NCBI GenBank assembly: GCA_019456345.1
Contig: VRUB01000004.1
Coordinates: 1 to 45,866, forward strand
Length of the DNA stretch: 45,866 nt
Direction of reading: 5' to 3'
Origin: Nitrospira sp.
Lineage (GTDB): Bacteria; Pseudomonadota; Gammaproteobacteria; Acidiferrobacterales; SPGG2
Made by a program: the position numbers and the translations under genes. Within the stretch, counting starts at the first letter, position 1. Every line of letters starts with the position of its first letter. Below the pieces are notes generated by a model. The model worked only from the letters and a program-made list of their open reading frames with translations, did not search any database and had not been told where the DNA came from. This document shows positions 12,478 through 22,965 of the stretch, one piece after another.

Positions 12478-13017
12478 TTAGCCCGTCAGTTCCTCGATCG
12501 TGACATTACTGTTGGTGAAGACGCAGATCTGTGCCGCAACGGCGAGACTCTTTTCCACAATAGAGCGGGCATCGAGCTCGGTGTTTTCCAGCAACGCGCG
12601 CGCGGCCGCCTGTGCATAGGGACCACCGGATCCGATCGCAATCAAACCTTGCTCCGGCTCGATAACATCCCCGTTACCCGAAATAATCAATGAGGTGGTC
12701 TTGTCGGCCACCGCAAGCATCGCTTCCAATCGGCGCAGCAGCTTGTCGGTACGCCAGTCCTTGGCCAGCTCGACCGCCGAGCGCAACAAATGGCCTTGGT
12801 GTTTTTCCAGCTTTCCTTCAAAGCGCTCGAACAACGTCAAGGCATCGGCCGTACCACCGGCAAAGCCGGCGATCACCTTGTCCTTGTATAGGCGGCGCAC
12901 CTTACGGGCATTGCCCTTCATGATGGTATTACCCACGGACACCTGGCCGTCGCCGCCGATAACGACGCGCTCACCCCTCCTTACGGAGACAATGGTAGTG
13001 CCGTGAAAGCTCTGCAA
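12478..13017 (-). CDS. hslV: ATP-dependent protease subunit HslV (TTG start)
   Basis: [24 protein letters not shown]; initiation codon read as TTG at 13017. Confidence 0.96.
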   Translation of the reverse strand: MQSFHGTTIVSVRRGERVVIGGDGQVSVGNTIMKGNARKVRRLYKDKVIAGFAGGTADALTLFERFEGKLEKHQGHLLRSAVELAKDWRTDKLLRRLEAMLAVADKTTSLIISGNGDVIEPEQGLIAIGSGGPYAQAAARALLENTELDARSIVEKSLAVAAQICVFTNSNVTIEELTG

Positions 13018-13302
13018 TGTAGCGTACCCTGACTTAGTGAAAACCGGGAAGATGGCCCGAGCGCCGTGTGCCCATTGTAACCAATGGGGAATTGAGCGTT
13101 AAATGCCCTCGTGGGCACGCCGCACCTTGCCGCGCGCTCGACGGCATCCGTTAATGAGCAATATCCGCCCTGCGCACGCCCATTTCAAGAGCGGACCACG
13201 TCCCCAAAGCACACGCATACAATCGCCGATTGGCGGTAACTGCAATCGCGGGCGAGGCGCAGGCAGCTCCTTGCTGTCAGGGGTAAACGGAGGGGTTGGT
13301 TA

Positions 13303-13980
13303 TTAGCGGCGGGCGGCCTTGCCGCGGGCAGACCCGCGCAACGCCCAGATCACCCGGTAGCCCAGCAATAGCGCCAGCACTGCCCCGTAGATCACGGGCT
13401 GGGAGATGTCGCTTTTCACCAGCCACAGGAAGTGGATGACCCCGCCGATGCCGATGACATAGACCAAACGGTGCAGTCGCTGCCAGCGCTTCGCCCCCAG
13501 GCGTCTTACCATCCCGTTGGTCGACGTCACCGCCAGTGGAATGAGCAGCAGGAAGCTCGCCACTCCTACCGTGATGTATGGGCGGTCCAATACGTCCTCA
13601 ATTATCGCGTCGAGCGCGAAGAACTGGTCGAGCCAGATATAGCTTACGAAATGCAGACAAGCGTAGAAAAATGCAAATAGCCCTAACATGCGACGCAGCC
13701 GAAGCATCGCATTCCAGCCGGTTATACGACGCAGTGGCGTAACCGCAAGCGTGATAAGCAAGAACCGCAGCGTCCAGTCCCCAGTGTACAGCCTGATCGT
13801 CTCGACGGGGTTGGCACCGAGATTGTTCGCCACACCGTCCCATACCAGCAACGCGAATGGCACCAAACTCGCAACGAATATAATGGGTTTCGTAACCCAG
13901 CGTATCCACTGCGCCTGCGTCAGAAAAGGTGTGCTTTGCTGGCCTTGTGCGGCGGCCAGCGTTTGCGGATCGGCTGACAT
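13303..13980 (-). CDS. msrQ: Methionine sulfoxide reductase heme-binding subunit MsrQ
   Basis: YTGDWTLRFLLITLAVTPLRRITGW, LHFVSYIW, directly after msrP. Confidence 0.93.
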   Translation of the reverse strand: MSADPQTLAAAQGQQSTPFLTQAQWIRWVTKPIIFVASLVPFALLVWDGVANNLGANPVETIRLYTGDWTLRFLLITLAVTPLRRITGWNAMLRLRRMLGLFAFFYACLHFVSYIWLDQFFALDAIIEDVLDRPYITVGVASFLLLIPLAVTSTNGMVRRLGAKRWQRLHRLVYVIGIGGVIHFLWLVKSDISQPVIYGAVLALLLGYRVIWALRGSARGKAARR

Positions 13981-13999
13981 CTAATTATTGATATAATCG

Positions 14000-14974
14000 T
14001 TAGAAGTGTTTCTTTAAATCCATCCCTGTGTAGAGATGGGCAACCTGATCCGCGTAGCCGTTGAACATGAGGGTCTTGCGCTTCGGCGTAAACCAGGAAT
14101 CCTCGCCGATACGCCGTTCCGACTTCTGACTCCATCGCGGGTGGTCGACATTGGGATTGACGTTCGAGTAGAACCCGTACTCTGACGACCCTGCCATGTT
14201 CCAGGTCGTGGCGGGCTGTTTTTCCACGAAACGCATCTTCACGATGGACTTGATACTCTTGAAGCCGTACTTCCACGGCACCACGAGCCGCAACGGAGCG
14301 CCGTTCTGGTTTGGCAACACCTCGCCGTAGAGACCCACCACGAATAGAGTCAACGGATTCATCGCTTCATCGATCCGCAAACCCTCTCGATACGGCCAGT
14401 CGAGTCCGCCGCCAAACAGGCCTCGCTTCTGGCCCGGCATCTGCTCGGGGTCATACAGCGTCACGAACTGCACATACTTGGCGCGCGAGTTAGGTTCGAG
14501 CCGCTTAATCACGTCGGCCAGCGGAAAACCTACCCACGGCACGATCATCGACCAGGCCTCGACGCAACGGAGCCGGTAAATACGCTCTTCCAGGGCGTGC
14601 GGCTTGATGAAGTCATCGATATCGTACGTGCCCGGTTTATTCACTTCGCCTTCTACCACCACGGTCCAGGGGCGGGTTTTCATTTTCTTGGCGAATTTCG
14701 CTGGCGAACTCTTGTCCGTGCCGAATTCGTAAAAGTTATTGTAGCTGGTGATGTAATCATATGACGTCAGCTTGTCGTCAATCTTATAAGTACTTTTGCG
14801 CACACCGCTCAGCTTCTCCCCGGCTTGCACGGACGCTGGCAGCCACAGCGCCGAGGACGCCAATCCGGCACCGGTTGCCGCTGCCGTTCGCAAGAAACGT
14901 CGTCGTTCTGAGAAGAGCTTTTTGTCGGTTATTTCGGAACTCTTGATATCCGGTGCCTGCTTGATCAGCAACAT
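14000..14974 (-). CDS. msrP: Methionine sulfoxide reductase catalytic subunit MsrP (Tat substrate)
   Basis: Twin-arginine [53 protein letters not shown]. Confidence 0.95.
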   Translation of the reverse strand: MLLIKQAPDIKSSEITDKKLFSERRRFLRTAAATGAGLASSALWLPASVQAGEKLSGVRKSTYKIDDKLTSYDYITSYNNFYEFGTDKSSPAKFAKKMKTRPWTVVVEGEVNKPGTYDIDDFIKPHALEERIYRLRCVEAWSMIVPWVGFPLADVIKRLEPNSRAKYVQFVTLYDPEQMPGQKRGLFGGGLDWPYREGLRIDEAMNPLTLFVVGLYGEVLPNQNGAPLRLVVPWKYGFKSIKSIVKMRFVEKQPATTWNMAGSSEYGFYSNVNPNVDHPRWSQKSERRIGEDSWFTPKRKTLMFNGYADQVAHLYTGMDLKKHF

Positions 14975-15288
14975 GGGCCTCCCATTCCGTATAGGTGCTT
15001 TGTGCGGCCGCTGTCCGGGACGCTACGACCATCGAGAACTTGACCGACTTATCGGACCGCCGATACCCGTTACAGTTCCACAGCCGACCAGTCCCCGTAC
15101 TGTATTGGTTTTACGCTGCAGGCGCCACCTCCCGAAGAAAATGGGGCTGCTGCTATCTCGTGCTCGCACTTCAAACGCCGGCACACGCTGGCCGTGGCCC
15201 ACGGACCTCAAAACCTCAGGCTTACCATGGTTTTTCATCTCGCGGATAGGATGGCACAATCGACACACAAAGGACTTGGACTCGATCA

Positions 15289-16083
15289 ATGCGCCCATCG
15301 TTAATCATCCTGGTAATGGTCATCGTGCTGGGGCTAAACGGCGCCGCTCATTCCGGGCGCACGATCTCCTGTAGTGCCGCGAGCGACAAGAATACTGTGG
15401 CGTTACTCGAACTGTACACGTCTGAAGGCTGCAGCAGTTGCCCGCCGGCCGACGAGTGGCTGGGCGCATTGCCCGCACGTGGGTTCGCGGCCGATCGCGT
15501 AGTGGCGCTCGCGCTGCACGTGGACTACTGGAATTACCTCGGTTGGGAAGATCCCTTCTCGCAGAAAAGATTCACCGTGCGCCAGCGCCGCTTCGGGGCC
15601 CTTAATCACCTGCGGACAATCTACACGCCGCAGGTTCTCTTGAACGGTAGAGATTTCCGCGGCTGGACGCGCGGGCGGCACCTGACCGAGGAACTCGCAC
15701 GCATCAACGGCACCGCGGCACGCGCCAGCATTCGCTTGAGCCTTCAGCGCACGCAATCCGATCTTCTCGAGATCGCCGGCAAAGCGCGTGTGCCCAAGCC
15801 CGCGCACAGGCGCAACGCTGATGCCTACCTGGTGATCTACGAAAACAATCTTATCCGCGCGGTGCACGCCGGCGAAAATGCAGGGCGAACCTTGCACCAC
15901 AGCTTCGTAGCACGCCAGTTTATCGGGCCGCTGCCATTCACCTCGGAGCTGGGCGTGGACCTGGCGCAGGATTTGCGCCTACCGAAACGCTGGGTTACCG
16001 ACAACCTTGGTGTGGTGGCCTTCGTTCAGGATCGCCACTCCGGCGAAATCTTGCAGGCACTCGCCCTGCCGGTGTGCCGATAA
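15289..16083 (+). CDS. DUF1223 domain protein (thioredoxin-like)
   Basis: LLELYTSEGCSSCPPADEWLGAL, LHVDYWNYLGWEDPFSQ, YTPQVLLNG. Confidence 0.9.
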   Translation: MRPSLIILVMVIVLGLNGAAHSGRTISCSAASDKNTVALLELYTSEGCSSCPPADEWLGALPARGFAADRVVALALHVDYWNYLGWEDPFSQKRFTVRQRRFGALNHLRTIYTPQVLLNGRDFRGWTRGRHLTEELARINGTAARASIRLSLQRTQSDLLEIAGKARVPKPAHRRNADAYLVIYENNLIRAVHAGENAGRTLHHSFVARQFIGPLPFTSELGVDLAQDLRLPKRWVTDNLGVVAFVQDRHSGEILQALALPVCR

Positions 16084-16109
16084 GCGAGGCCAACGTTCTC
16101 CCTTGACCG

Positions 16110-16350
16110 TCAATGAGGCTTGTCGCTGCAACGCGGCGGTGCGCTCCTCCGACGATGGATGCGACATAAAGAACTGTTTTAGGCCGTGGCCGATGCCGCC
16201 CGAAATACCGAACGCGGCCGTCTGCTCGGGCAGATGTGGCTGCTGCGCGCTCACTTTCAGACGCCCGAGCGCCGCAATCATGATCGACACGCTGAGAATT
16301 ACCAGCACCGCGATGTTGGTCATCATAAACAAGAAGATTCGTTTCCTAGC
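16110..16350 (-). pseudogene. htpX: htpX remnant with in-frame internal deletion
   Basis: Minus-strand reading RKRIFLFMMTNIAVLVILSVSI|MIAALGRLKVSAQQPHLPEQTAAFGISGGIGHGLKQFFMSHPSSEERTAALQ. The first part resembles the HtpX N-terminus and the second the HtpX C-terminus; the HEXXH protease core is missing. Confidence 0.75.
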
Positions 16351-16774
16351 TTCACTCCATCAACACCGGTCAGGGTACATGCCTTGGACCAGGCCCTGGC
16401 ACATAGTTGGGGCCTTACCCCGCAAATTCAATCGTTATCAACACTTAGATTAATGACACGGAGCGCCAATTCAGCTCGGCAACCATGAGTGCCGCGGCAT
16501 CTAGGCGGTGTTCCCACCGCTATTCGCACTCGCCCCATGGGCCGCGGCAGTCATGAATGGGGCGATGCGGCACGCCCCGTCTCGCAACCGCCCCGGCGCC
16601 TGCTTCGCCAGCCGCCAGAGGGCGAAAATACTCTGTTGGTTCCGCTGCCTACCCCCGGAAAATGCTATTATAAAAATGCAAGCCGGCTGCTGCACATGGA
16701 AAGGAATGATAGGGTGTCCGGCCGACAGCGCCATACGCGCTGCACCGGTGTCCGGGGCTTTGGATCAATACACT

Positions 16775-17950
16775 ATGCAGTTGAGTACTAAAAAAATCGT
16801 CGATGCTCAGCTCAAAGAAGCGCTGATCTCAATGACGACTCTGGCGTACATTGAGGAACATGCCCTTCTGACCCAAGACCAGCTGCAAGATGCCAAGAAG
16901 AGCCTGCAGGCGCTGTTCCTGCGCACGAGTGGCGAAGAGACGATGCTGCGCAAGCTCATCGCGATCCTGAAAACGACCAAGACGATTAACCAAGCCTTTA
17001 GCAACATTTCCAAGATCCTCGCCGGCATATCGCGCAGCGGGGAGACGCTGCAAGCTAAGCTCGATTCCCTGAGAGCGAAGCTGGAACAGATGCAGATTTC
17101 AGCGGAGGAGAATGCTAAGTTCGTCGGTCCGTTTTCGTCGTTTTCCACGGAATTCCTCGCAAAGATTCGCGAGTTACACATAGGTATGAAAGAGTACATC
17201 GATGTGAAAGAAAGGGAGGCGCAATGTTCCAATGTCTATCACATCGCGCACGAGGCACGCTTGCGGCTCAGAGACAGACTGTCGGGGTCGCTCGGGGCGC
17301 AAACGCATAGTGAAGTTGAAGAGAAAATTAAGCAAGAAGTTTTTGAAACGTTTGACTATGGTGAGTCTGAGAAAAAATACAAGAGTGCCAAACGCGATTC
17401 TCGCAGGGTCGAAGTCCAAATCAACGACACGCTGGGTACCCTGAAGGAAATGTGCCAGATGGCAATGAACCCGGATATGCGTGAACGTCTTTCGAGTGAG
17501 TCCATCACAAGCGAACCCCGTTATGAGGATGTGTATACGCTATCTCGCGCGGCGCTGAAATCGCATCCGAAACTGAGGGAAGTCAAGGAGAACATACTCG
17601 ATCTGTTCAAGCTATATCAGCACTCCTACGGTATGTTCAGACTCGATTTCGAGAACCTGAATCGTGCCATACAACCAATGATGGTTGATGCCGTCGCCTA
17701 CTTCAAATCCAAAGAAGAAGACGAGGACATCAGGGTCAAACGCCAGAAGTTGCAGAAAATAGAGGCGCTTATCCCGTTCGTAGAAGACTCAGCGCAAGCC
17801 CTGATCGACAAGGAAACGAGAGCTTATGCCAAGTTCTCGAAGAAATTCTCCGAGATCCTCTCACAGAAGAAAATGCCATGGGAGTATATTAGCGGCGATT
17901 TGCTCCGCATGAAGGTCATGGCAGAGGCTGAGCTCAGTGCGCGCATGTAA
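16775..17950 (+). CDS. Hypothetical, helix/coiled-coil-rich cytoplasmic protein
   Basis: 391 aa from ATG 16775 (MQLSTKKIVDAQLKEALISMTTLAYIEEHALL...). Long charged helices, no family recognised. Confidence 0.7.
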   Translation: MQLSTKKIVDAQLKEALISMTTLAYIEEHALLTQDQLQDAKKSLQALFLRTSGEETMLRKLIAILKTTKTINQAFSNISKILAGISRSGETLQAKLDSLRAKLEQMQISAEENAKFVGPFSSFSTEFLAKIRELHIGMKEYIDVKEREAQCSNVYHIAHEARLRLRDRLSGSLGAQTHSEVEEKIKQEVFETFDYGESEKKYKSAKRDSRRVEVQINDTLGTLKEMCQMAMNPDMRERLSSESITSEPRYEDVYTLSRAALKSHPKLREVKENILDLFKLYQHSYGMFRLDFENLNRAIQPMMVDAVAYFKSKEEDEDIRVKRQKLQKIEALIPFVEDSAQALIDKETRAYAKFSKKFSEILSQKKMPWEYISGDLLRMKVMAEAELSARM

Positions 17951-18026
17951 CGTACGGCGGCAAATTCCCCAAGAGAAGAATCGCATACATCCCCTAGCTT
18001 CGCAGAACACCCAGCACCGACCGGGA

Positions 18027-18329
18027 CTAGATCGGTTCACCACAATTCCAGCAGACTTGAAAGTTGGCAGGATTTGTCTCCCGGCACGCAGCGCATCGAA
18101 CGTCGATATGGTCGGGTAATTTCTCATACCCGGCTACGACCTCGCGGGCACGCGGCATATCGGCCTCTTCCATTACCCACACCTCCGGATAAGCGTGGGT
18201 AAATGGTATCTCTCCAAGGCCGCCTAGCGCGTGCTCATTGAACACGCGTGCCTCGATCCCCGCCTGCCCCAACAGATGGAAGACAATGTAAGCCTCGGGC
18301 AGGTTCGCAGCCGTGTACAGTTTGAGCAT
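18027..18329 (-). CDS. DUF2007 domain protein with C-terminal zinc-ribbon-like CxxC...CxxC
   Basis: MLKLYTAANLPEAYIVFHLLGQAGIEARVFNEHALGGLGEIPF...VRCAACRETNPANFQVCWNCGEPI. Confidence 0.85.
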   Translation of the reverse strand: MLKLYTAANLPEAYIVFHLLGQAGIEARVFNEHALGGLGEIPFTHAYPEVWVMEEADMPRAREVVAGYEKLPDHIDVRCAACRETNPANFQVCWNCGEPI

Positions 18330-18349
18330 AAGCGTACAGATCAGGCGCC

Positions 18350-18559
18350 TCAATCCACGAGACGGAATCCGACCCGGAGCGTCACCTGGTAGTGTGCAAC
18401 CTCCCCATCTTGAATATGGCCGCGCGTCTCGACAACCTCGAACCAATCGAGGTGCTTTAACGTGGCCGAGGCACGTTTGATCGCATTACGAATCGCGTCG
18501 TCGGCGCCCTTAGTGGAAGAGCCGACTAACTCAACCTTCTTGTAAACATGCTGACTCAT
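18350..18559 (-). CDS. Dodecin family flavin-binding protein
   Basis: 69 aa [67 protein letters not shown]. Confidence 0.95.
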   Translation of the reverse strand: MSQHVYKKVELVGSSTKGADDAIRNAIKRASATLKHLDWFEVVETRGHIQDGEVAHYQVTLRVGFRLVD

Positions 18560-19036
18560 CTTTCATCCCTCCGGTCGCTGTGTGACATCGCTGTCATTGT
18601 TTCATTTTTCAGCTGTGCAAGGCTAGCAGCCCGCGGGATCAGGCTCACTGTGACGAGCGCACAGCGGTACCCAAATCGCTGTAAGTGTTAGTTCGCACCT
18701 GCACACGCACCTGTTGCGCAGTGCTGCCGCACACGAGCACACTGCTATCGGGCACGACGATCCCGGGCGACGCACACCGGCAATACCACATTACGAGGGT
18801 GACGCTGATAGGCACATTTCGTACGGGGCTCACCCGCCCGGGGCGGGAACGCTGAGGTTGCGCAGTCACATAAGCCAGCTAGCACCAGCACCTAACCCAT
18901 TGTTTCCATAGCCTTCACGCCAGCAGATATCCGATCGCATGCGTTTTGCTGCGCTGTATCACCTAATCTTGGCGTGAAAATTGCATGAAAAACAAAGACT
19001 TATAGACCGCTAGGGCAATGATGTCGAACGGGCCCG

Positions 19037-20305
19037 ATGAAGAAGATAGCTGTTGAAGATCTCAGGGTAGGGATGTACGTCTCCGATCTGGATCGTTCCC
19101 GGCTCGCGCTGCCGCGCGGGTTCTGGATTCGTTCGCAGGCGCAAATTAACAAGCTCAAGCGCTACTGCAAGCACGTCTACATTGAGGATGCTGGGAACTA
19201 CGCCTATCCCAGTAGTCCCCGCCCCAGCTCCGGCAAGTGGCCCCCAACCTCTCCCTTTACAACAGAGCAACAAAAAAAACTGGAATTCGAGATGCTCAAA
19301 GTCGGCGCCGCACCACCAGACGCGAGCGCGGAGTATCAGGACAAAACAACCCTGGATCAAGAAATCGTTTCGATAAGAGCACCGTACGCCGAAGCCAAGG
19401 TATTAATGAAGACGATAATGGCGGATGTACGTCGTGGTGAGGCCTTTGACGTTGCGCACCTGAAAAACATAGTCGCGCAGATGGTTGAAAGTGCTCTTCG
19501 TAACCCGAACGCCCTTGTATGTTTAGCACAAGTGCGCAGGAAAGCAGATTACATTGCCCTGCACGGTCTGCATACATGTGTGTTGGCGCTCACACTCGGC
19601 CGCCATCAGGGTATGGAGGTTAACGATCTGTACGTCCTCGGCATCGGGACATTGCTTCACGACATCGGCATGGCCAAGATTCCATTGGGGCTCTTGAACA
19701 AGGCGAGAGGTCTGAGCCAACAGGAATTCGAGGTTGTAAAGAACCACGTGCGCTGGGGAACCGAGATCCTGCAAGACACAAAAGGAATACCGGAAGGCGC
19801 CATTGATGTGGCCCGGCATCATCATGAACGCTATGACGGCTCCGGATATCTCAACGGCTTAGAAAAAGACCAAATTCCCCTGTTTGGGAAAATCGGCGGT
19901 CTGGTCGACTGTTATGATTCATTGATCAGCGACCGTGTCTACAACGTAGCGACTTCGGCACACACGGCATTGAAGCAGATCTACGAATGGCACGGAAAAC
20001 TATTCGACTCCAAGCTCGTAGAGAACTTCATTCAATGCATGGGGACCTACCCCATCGGCAGCGTGGTAGAACTGAATACAGGGGACGTAGGAGTTGTGAT
20101 TTCGGTCAACCGCGTTCGTCGACTGCGGCCCAGGGTGCGGCTCGCGTTAAGATCCGACAGGACACCTTATAGGCCACCGAAGAGCATAAATCTTATGCAA
20201 GATCTGTCCGAGGAAGGCCGCCCATTTGATATCGACCGCGTGCATGAACCGGGGGCCTATGGCATCAATCCGGTCGATTACCTGCCGATCAGGGCGCACC
20301 ATTAG
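19037..20305 (+). CDS. DUF3391 + HD-GYP domain protein (putative c-di-GMP phosphodiesterase)
   Basis: MKKIAVEDLRVGMYVSDLD; LLHDIGMAKIP; HHERYDGSGYLNGL (GYP is GYL here). Confidence 0.9.
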   Translation: MKKIAVEDLRVGMYVSDLDRSRLALPRGFWIRSQAQINKLKRYCKHVYIEDAGNYAYPSSPRPSSGKWPPTSPFTTEQQKKLEFEMLKVGAAPPDASAEYQDKTTLDQEIVSIRAPYAEAKVLMKTIMADVRRGEAFDVAHLKNIVAQMVESALRNPNALVCLAQVRRKADYIALHGLHTCVLALTLGRHQGMEVNDLYVLGIGTLLHDIGMAKIPLGLLNKARGLSQQEFEVVKNHVRWGTEILQDTKGIPEGAIDVARHHHERYDGSGYLNGLEKDQIPLFGKIGGLVDCYDSLISDRVYNVATSAHTALKQIYEWHGKLFDSKLVENFIQCMGTYPIGSVVELNTGDVGVVISVNRVRRLRPRVRLALRSDRTPYRPPKSINLMQDLSEEGRPFDIDRVHEPGAYGINPVDYLPIRAHH

Positions 20306-20377
20306 CGCCAAGAAAATACACTCGGGCGCGAGCGCAATTCAGTCCCGGCTTCAACATATTCCTTCTCCTTCATCACT

Positions 20378-21484
20378 CTAATCGAAAAGTCCCATCTGCC
20401 TCCGAGCGCTCGCCGGCACCCGGAACCGGGTCGTATCGAGCGATGCCGAATCGCACGCGAGTCTCAATCGTTTGCAAATCAACTCAAAACGGCGCGCAAT
20501 GATTTCTGCATAAATGCCCGTGCCGATCATGCGGGTACCGAATCGTGGATCGTTCTCCCGACCCTCTCGCGTCTGCCGAATCAGGTTCATGACCCGGTTA
20601 TGCTTCAAGGGATAGTGTACGTTAAGCCATTCCTCGAACAGGTCCTTGATCTCTCGCGGCAAGCGCAACAGCACGTAACGGGCCGCCCTGACTCCCGCGG
20701 CGGCGCTCGCCGTGACGATTGACTCGAGCTCTGCATCCGTAAGACCCAGAATCACCGGTGCCACGAGCACCGCCGTGGGCACCCCCGCGTCGGTCACGGT
20801 TCGCAACGTCTGGAGACGGCGCTGCGGGGCCGCCGCCCGCGGCTCCATGCGGCGTGCGAGCTGCCGGTCCAGGGTCGTTACCGAAAGCGTCACCTGCGCC
20901 AGGCCCTTTTTTGCCATGGGCGCCAATATGTCGAGATCCCGCTCGATCAGCGCAGACTTAGTCACGATGGTCACGGGATGATGGTGGCGTGCGAGCACCT
21001 CGAGAATCTGACGGGTTATCCGCAGCCTGCGCTCGACCGGTTGATAGGGGTCCGTGTTCGTACCCAGCGCAATGGTCTGGCATCGATAGCGCGAATCGCC
21101 CAGTTCCTGGGCCAACAGCCGTGCCGCGTCGGGCTTGGCCAACAGGCGGGTTTCAAAGTCGAGGCCCGGTGAGAGGCCTAAGTAGGCATGCGTCGGGCGC
21201 GCATAACAGTAGATACAACCATGCTCGCAGCCGCGGTAGGGATTAATAGACCGATCGAAAGGGACATCCGGCGACTGGTTGTGCGTGATAACAGATCGCG
21301 ACTTGTCGTTAACGACGGTTGTACGCAATGACGGTGGTTTCTCGTCCAGGGAACTCCAACCATCGTCGATCGGTTCACGAGACCTGCTTTCGTATCGGCC
21401 ATCCTGGTTGCTGAGGGCACCACGACCCTTGCGCACGGGCAGAGCCAAACCATCCAAACCGTTCTTTTGCGATGTGCCCCTCAT
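20378..21484 (-). CDS. PA0069-family radical SAM protein
   Basis: NPYRGCEHGCIYCYARPTHAYLGLSPGLDFETRLLAK (CxxxCxYC). Confidence 0.93.
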   Translation of the reverse strand: MRGTSQKNGLDGLALPVRKGRGALSNQDGRYESRSREPIDDGWSSLDEKPPSLRTTVVNDKSRSVITHNQSPDVPFDRSINPYRGCEHGCIYCYARPTHAYLGLSPGLDFETRLLAKPDAARLLAQELGDSRYRCQTIALGTNTDPYQPVERRLRITRQILEVLARHHHPVTIVTKSALIERDLDILAPMAKKGLAQVTLSVTTLDRQLARRMEPRAAAPQRRLQTLRTVTDAGVPTAVLVAPVILGLTDAELESIVTASAAAGVRAARYVLLRLPREIKDLFEEWLNVHYPLKHNRVMNLIRQTREGRENDPRFGTRMIGTGIYAEIIARRFELICKRLRLACDSASLDTTRFRVPASARRQMGLFD

Positions 21485-21504
21485 AGCAGATGTTCAACAG
21501 ACAA

Positions 21505-21912
21505 TCAGGCATTCTCCGCATCTTGGTCTGAAATCACGGTACATACGACCGCGCGTTCTGGTCTGGGGCCATCAAACTCACAGAAAAATTCGTTTGGCTA
21601 GCGCGATAACCCGAGCTTGCTGTCGATCACCGGGTTTGTCTCGGAAGGCCCCACCAGTCCGGCCTTGAGATGAGCGTCGCCGTTACCATCTTGGCGATCA
21701 TGCAGCCAGACGCCGGATGGTATCATGTTGCGACGCAAGTGGACCACGTCAGTTTGGACGCTTTCATCCCAGTTTTCCTGGAACATGATCGCGGCCGTTG
21801 CTCCCTGAGCGTAGACCGCGATGAGCCCGTCGCGTATACCGCTGTTTGCAACAACGGCGGCGACCTGCTGCGTGATGCCCACCAGCTCTTCACGCTGGTG
21901 CGTAGAATAACT
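21505..21912 (-). pseudogene. YjbQ/UPF0047 family, disrupted by an in-frame TAG
   Basis: ...YSTHQREELVGITQQVAAVVANSGIRDGLIAVYAQGATAAIMFQENW...DSKLGLSR*PNEFFCEFDGPRPERAVVCTVISDQDAENA. TAG at 21600-21598 sits where the family has W in LGxWQxIxLxEFDGPR. No start codon retained upstream. Confidence 0.75.
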
Positions 21913-21914
21913 CT

Positions 21915-22955
21915 ATGATCTTTCTCATGGCTGCTCGATATTGGCTGACCGGCCGAGTGTGGCGTTTTGCGCGGCATCCTACCTTGTTTCCGAAAATGCG
22001 CCCGTTAGCGTTTCTTACGCTGTTAATTATTGCCACAATGTCACACGGGTTCAAACAGCTCGACAACCGGGAGCCAAAGTTGGTTGCAGACAACGTGATC
22101 GAGCGCCTTCGCGGCGGCGTGCAAAGGCTCGCGGGCGAGATCGGAGAGCGCAATGTGTTTCACCCGCAGGCGCTGCGCGATGCGGCCGATTACATTGAAC
22201 GGGTCTGGACCAGCCAGGGCTATGATGTCATCCGCTACGAGTACGAGCTGGATGGTGAGAATTGGGCTAATCTTGAAGTCACGCGACGAGGCGAGAGACG
22301 GCCCGGGGAGATCGTGCTGATCGGCGCGCACTATGACTCTGTTTTCGGCAGCCCGGGCGCGAATGACAACGGCAGCGGTGTAGCAGCCATGCTGGAGCTT
22401 TCCCGCCGTCTCGCGACGCAGCGGCTGGGGCGTACAGTCCGTTTCGTCGCCTTTGTTAACGAGGAGCCACCGTTTTTCAAGACCAGTGCTATGGGTAGCC
22501 GTGTTTATGTGAAGATGGCGCAGGCGCGTGGCGACAATATTCGCGCGATGCTATGTCTCGAGACCATAGGCTATTACAGTGATGCGCCCGACAGCCAGCA
22601 CTACCCGCCTTTTTTTAACATGTTTTATCCGGACAAAGGTAACTTTATCGGAATCGTGTCCAACTTCCGGTCACGCGCGTTGCTCAAGCGAGCGACGGCC
22701 GCCTTTCGTGCCAACAGCGATTTTCCCGTCGAGCACGTCACCACCTTCGGGTTTGTGCCCGGGGTGGATTGGAGTGATCACTGGTCGTTCTGGCGCGCGG
22801 ACGTACCGGCTATCATGATCACCGACACGGCGCTGTACCGCTACCCCTACTACCACACCGCAGGGGACACACCGGAGAAAGTGAACTATCCTCAACTCGC
22901 GCGGGTGGTCGAAGGCCTGCTGGCGGTGGTCAAGGCACTCGCCGGCATGGGTTGA
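21915..22955 (+). CDS. M28 family zinc peptidase
   Basis: IGAHYDSVFGSPGANDNGSGVAAMLELSR, FVNEEPPFF, VDWSDHWSFWRADVPAIMITDTA. Confidence 0.92.
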   Translation: MIFLMAARYWLTGRVWRFARHPTLFPKMRPLAFLTLLIIATMSHGFKQLDNREPKLVADNVIERLRGGVQRLAGEIGERNVFHPQALRDAADYIERVWTSQGYDVIRYEYELDGENWANLEVTRRGERRPGEIVLIGAHYDSVFGSPGANDNGSGVAAMLELSRRLATQRLGRTVRFVAFVNEEPPFFKTSAMGSRVYVKMAQARGDNIRAMLCLETIGYYSDAPDSQHYPPFFNMFYPDKGNFIGIVSNFRSRALLKRATAAFRANSDFPVEHVTTFGFVPGVDWSDHWSFWRADVPAIMITDTALYRYPYYHTAGDTPEKVNYPQLARVVEGLLAVVKALAGMG

Positions 22956-22965
22956 ACGCGGTCCT

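Noticed and set aside
13071-13110. Sigma-32 promoter for hslVU (CCCCATTG on the minus strand, within the CCCATTG/CAATGGG hairpin)
   Set aside because: The -10-like box fits but no good CTTGAAA-type -35 is at the right spacing.
18645-18869. 74-aa - strand ORF resembling a fragment of a secreted or pilus-like protein (CGSTAQQVRVQVRTNTYSDLGTAVRSSQ)
   Set aside because: Too short and no reliable family signature; could be a gene remnant but not supportable by eye.
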